Assembly: GCA_947625345.1 (NCBI GenBank)
Contig: CANQNX010000001.1
Location: 1 to 64,000 of the forward strand
Source: Candidatus Gastranaerophilales bacterium
GTDB taxonomy: Bacteria; Cyanobacteriota; Vampirovibrionia; Gastranaerophilales; Gastranaerophilaceae
Direction: 5' to 3'
DNA: 64,000 nt
Of this stretch, positions 62,674 through 64,000 are shown one piece after another (within the stretch, counting starts at the first letter, position 1; each line of letters opens with the position of its first letter). The position numbers and the translations under genes were made by a program. The notes beneath the pieces are model-generated. The model ran no database searches. It saw nothing but the letters and a program-made list of their open reading frames with translations, and was not told the DNA's origin.

Positions 62674-63223
62674 TGCTCCTTCAATTAAAGAATGTCCTGA
62701 ATTTAATCTCCCTGAATTTGCGCTGATAGGACGCTCTAACGTAGGTAAATCTTCTTTTATCAATTCTATAGTTAATATAAAAGGACTTGCAAAAACAAGT
62801 AATACTCCGGGAAAAACCAAATTAATTAATTTCTTCAACATCAATGATGCATTTATATTTGCGGATTTACCGGGATACGGATATGCTAAAGTATCTGATA
62901 AAACGAGAAATTTTTGGCAAAAAAGTCTTGAAACATATCTCTTAAAAAGAAATGCCATTGTCAGTCTTATACAAATAATTGATTCAAGACATCCGATTCA
63001 GCAAAATGACCTTATGATGGCAGAATGGATAAAATATAATAAACTAAACTCCTTTGTAATAGCTTCAAAAGTTGATCAAATAAAAAGAGGCGACATTAAT
63101 AAGGTTGTGGAAAATTTTGAAAAAGTATTAGGCACAAAGGTGTTTCCGTTTTGTACAAACGATAATTACTACAATCGTGCCATAACTGAACACATAGAAA
63201 ATATTTTATCTAATCTTTTTTAG
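62642..63223 (+). CDS. engB: Ribosome-biogenesis GTPase YsxC/EngB
   Basis: 193-residue GTPase needed for 50S assembly. G1 is ALIGRSNVGKSS, G2 includes SNTPGKTK, G3 is ADLPGYGYAKV and G4 is ASKVDQ. The family length is about 195-215. AAGAGA is the Shine-Dalgarno before the ATG, inside the small upstream gene. It overlaps the convergent gene by 14 bases. Confidence 0.94.
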   Translation: MKITKAKFVVSAPSIKECPEFNLPEFALIGRSNVGKSSFINSIVNIKGLAKTSNTPGKTKLINFFNINDAFIFADLPGYGYAKVSDKTRNFWQKSLETYLLKRNAIVSLIQIIDSRHPIQQNDLMMAEWIKYNKLNSFVIASKVDQIKRGDINKVVENFEKVLGTKVFPFCTNDNYYNRAITEHIENILSNLF

Positions 63224-63626
63224 TATTTTCTAAAAAAGCTTTGATACATTGAATAACCGTAGTTTGTGTAGATAGTGTAGATTTAATTTTCTTTTTTTTC
63301 CTTGAAGGAATGAAAGGTTTATCTTCACTTTTTTCGGTATAATCAGCATAATAAGAATAATTTGATTCGCTGTTGTCCGTATTCTTTTTAAACAATACAA
63401 GCAGGATAATAATTACTATTATACTTATCAACATTGCACCGAAAGATATAATTAATTTTGAACCGACAAATGTCATCTCGCTATTTATTTGTTTTGAATC
63501 AGACATTCCTTCTATACTTTGAACATCTGTATTATTGCCGTCATAAAGATTTTTCTTTGCGGGCAAGGATGGCAATTGTGAATTAAATAAATCATTATCA
63601 GCTATAAAGTAACTAAGATTTTTCAT
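63210..63626 (-). CDS. Single-pass membrane protein of unknown function
   Basis: 138 residues, not recognised. A polar N-terminal part (about 1-52) is followed by one strong hydrophobic helix (about 56-80, SKLIISFGAMLISIIVIIILLVLF), a Ser/Tyr stretch and a Lys-rich RKKKKIKS tail. It starts two bases upstream of the preceding gene's stop region, so it is coupled to the truncated Lys-rich gene. Role unknown. Confidence 0.5.
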   Translation of the reverse strand: MKNLSYFIADNDLFNSQLPSLPAKKNLYDGNNTDVQSIEGMSDSKQINSEMTFVGSKLIISFGAMLISIIVIIILLVLFKKNTDNSESNYSYYADYTEKSEDKPFIPSRKKKKIKSTLSTQTTVIQCIKAFLENTKKD

Positions 63627-63628
63627 TT

Positions 63629-64000
63629 TTAGCTCTCAACGGCAACTTTTTCCGTTTTTGGTTTTCTTCCTTTTTTGGCAGTTTTCTTCTCCTTTGTTAC
63701 TTCTGATTTTTCTGTCTCAACAGGAGTTTCTTCAGCTTGTTTTTTCTTTCTGCCTGCTCTTTTTGGTTTTGCCTCTTTTTTGACTTCAATTTCTTCAGGT
63801 TTTACAACATTTTCAACAGTTTCAATTTTTTCTTCGTAAACTTTTTCTTCATTGTTTAAAGGAAGCTGTTCCTGAACTTCTTGAGTTTGTTTATAGTTTT
63901 GTTTTTTATTGTTTTTATATTTGAAATTCTTCTTTTGGAAGTTATACTTATTATTTTGAGTTTCCTGATTACCTTGTTGGTTTTGAACAGTTTGAGTATT
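63629..64000 (-). CDS. C-terminal part of a Lys-rich low-complexity protein (partial)
   Basis: An uninterrupted reading frame enters from the right edge and ends at TAA (63629-63631). The 123 visible residues are Gln/Asn-rich at first (QTVQNQQGNQETQNNKYNFQ), then Glu-rich, then basic with KRAGRKKK and KKGRKPK, which resemble AT-hook or nucleic-acid-binding tails. The body of the protein is outside the window, so no family can be given. The next gene starts two bases after its stop. Confidence 0.6.
   Translation of the reverse strand, partial: NTQTVQNQQGNQETQNNKYNFQKKNFKYKNNKKQNYKQTQEVQEQLPLNNEEKVYEEKIETVENVVKPEEIEVKKEAKPKRAGRKKKQAEETPVETEKSEVTKEKKTAKKGRKPKTEKVAVES

Noticed and set aside
1-64000. 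CRISPR arrays, insertion sequences, integrases, prophage genes
   Set aside because: No regularly spaced direct repeats, transposase or integrase motifs, or phage structural genes were seen on either strand.

Overview
The window comes from an AT-rich diderm bacterium. The best fit is a non-photosynthetic relative of Cyanobacteria (Vampirovibrionia/Melainabacteria, probably the gut order Gastranaerophilales). This is inference. It rests on low GC, a lysA-cdaA pair as in cyanobacteria, a HEAT/PBS-lyase-type repeat protein, LPS genes (kdsD, kdsC, lptB, lptF/G), flagellar genes and the absence of any photosynthesis gene. No rRNA is present to confirm it. No CRISPR array, insertion sequence, prophage or integrase was seen.

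Layout. 1-8.4 kb, mostly minus strand: an FtsL/DivIC-like protein, tRNA-Gln, an operon lysA-cdaA-eda-asmA-like with its own terminator, and a UbiA prenyltransferase. 8.7-12.3 kb, plus: a HEAT-repeat protein with codon use suggesting high expression, then lptB-lptF/G-phosphodiester glycosidase. 12.3-20.8 kb, mostly minus: aroQ-dxr-manC, anmK on the plus strand, and dprA-topA-aroE. 20.8-25 kb: a small protein and two M49-like metallopeptidase paralogues. 25-31.5 kb, mostly plus: kdsD-kdsC, coaX, a membrane/export/RNA-modification cluster (PQ-loop protein, NTF2-like protein, lspA, rluD-like, lapA-like) and rpsL-rpsG with a structured leader. 31.5-38.5 kb: yajQ, a LexA/UmuD hybrid repressor next to umuC, two tandem TolC-like exported proteins, and a bifunctional RelA/SpoT. 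38.6-44.4 kb: DUF167, secG, dut, panB-panC, yvcK, pxpA. 44.5-46.5 kb: fliJ, a fliK-like gene and a hook/rod gene. 46.6-62.4 kb is the accessory-looking part: a GNAT protein, a 1925-residue protein with papain-like catalytic signatures, and a two-partner secretion locus (one TpsB, two short TpsA, one exported TPR protein). 62.4-64 kb: a small ORF, engB, a single-pass membrane protein and a truncated Lys-rich protein.

How it fits together. Most genes are housekeeping: envelope (LPS, lipoproteins, division), cofactors (pantothenate, isoprenoid), lysine and shikimate pathways, DNA processing and ppGpp/c-di-AMP signalling. The distinctive signals are (1) the giant papain-like protein, (2) several cytosolic-looking enzymes sharing an unusual N-terminal start pattern and no Sec signal, (3) the compact two-partner secretion locus with a CxxC in both TPS domains and a shared acidic C-terminus, (4) a self-contained SOS mutagenesis cassette whose 18-bp palindromic operator lies between the -35 and -10 boxes, and (5) six genes where a -10 box sits exactly six bases before the ATG and no Shine-Dalgarno is visible, which suggests leaderless mRNAs.
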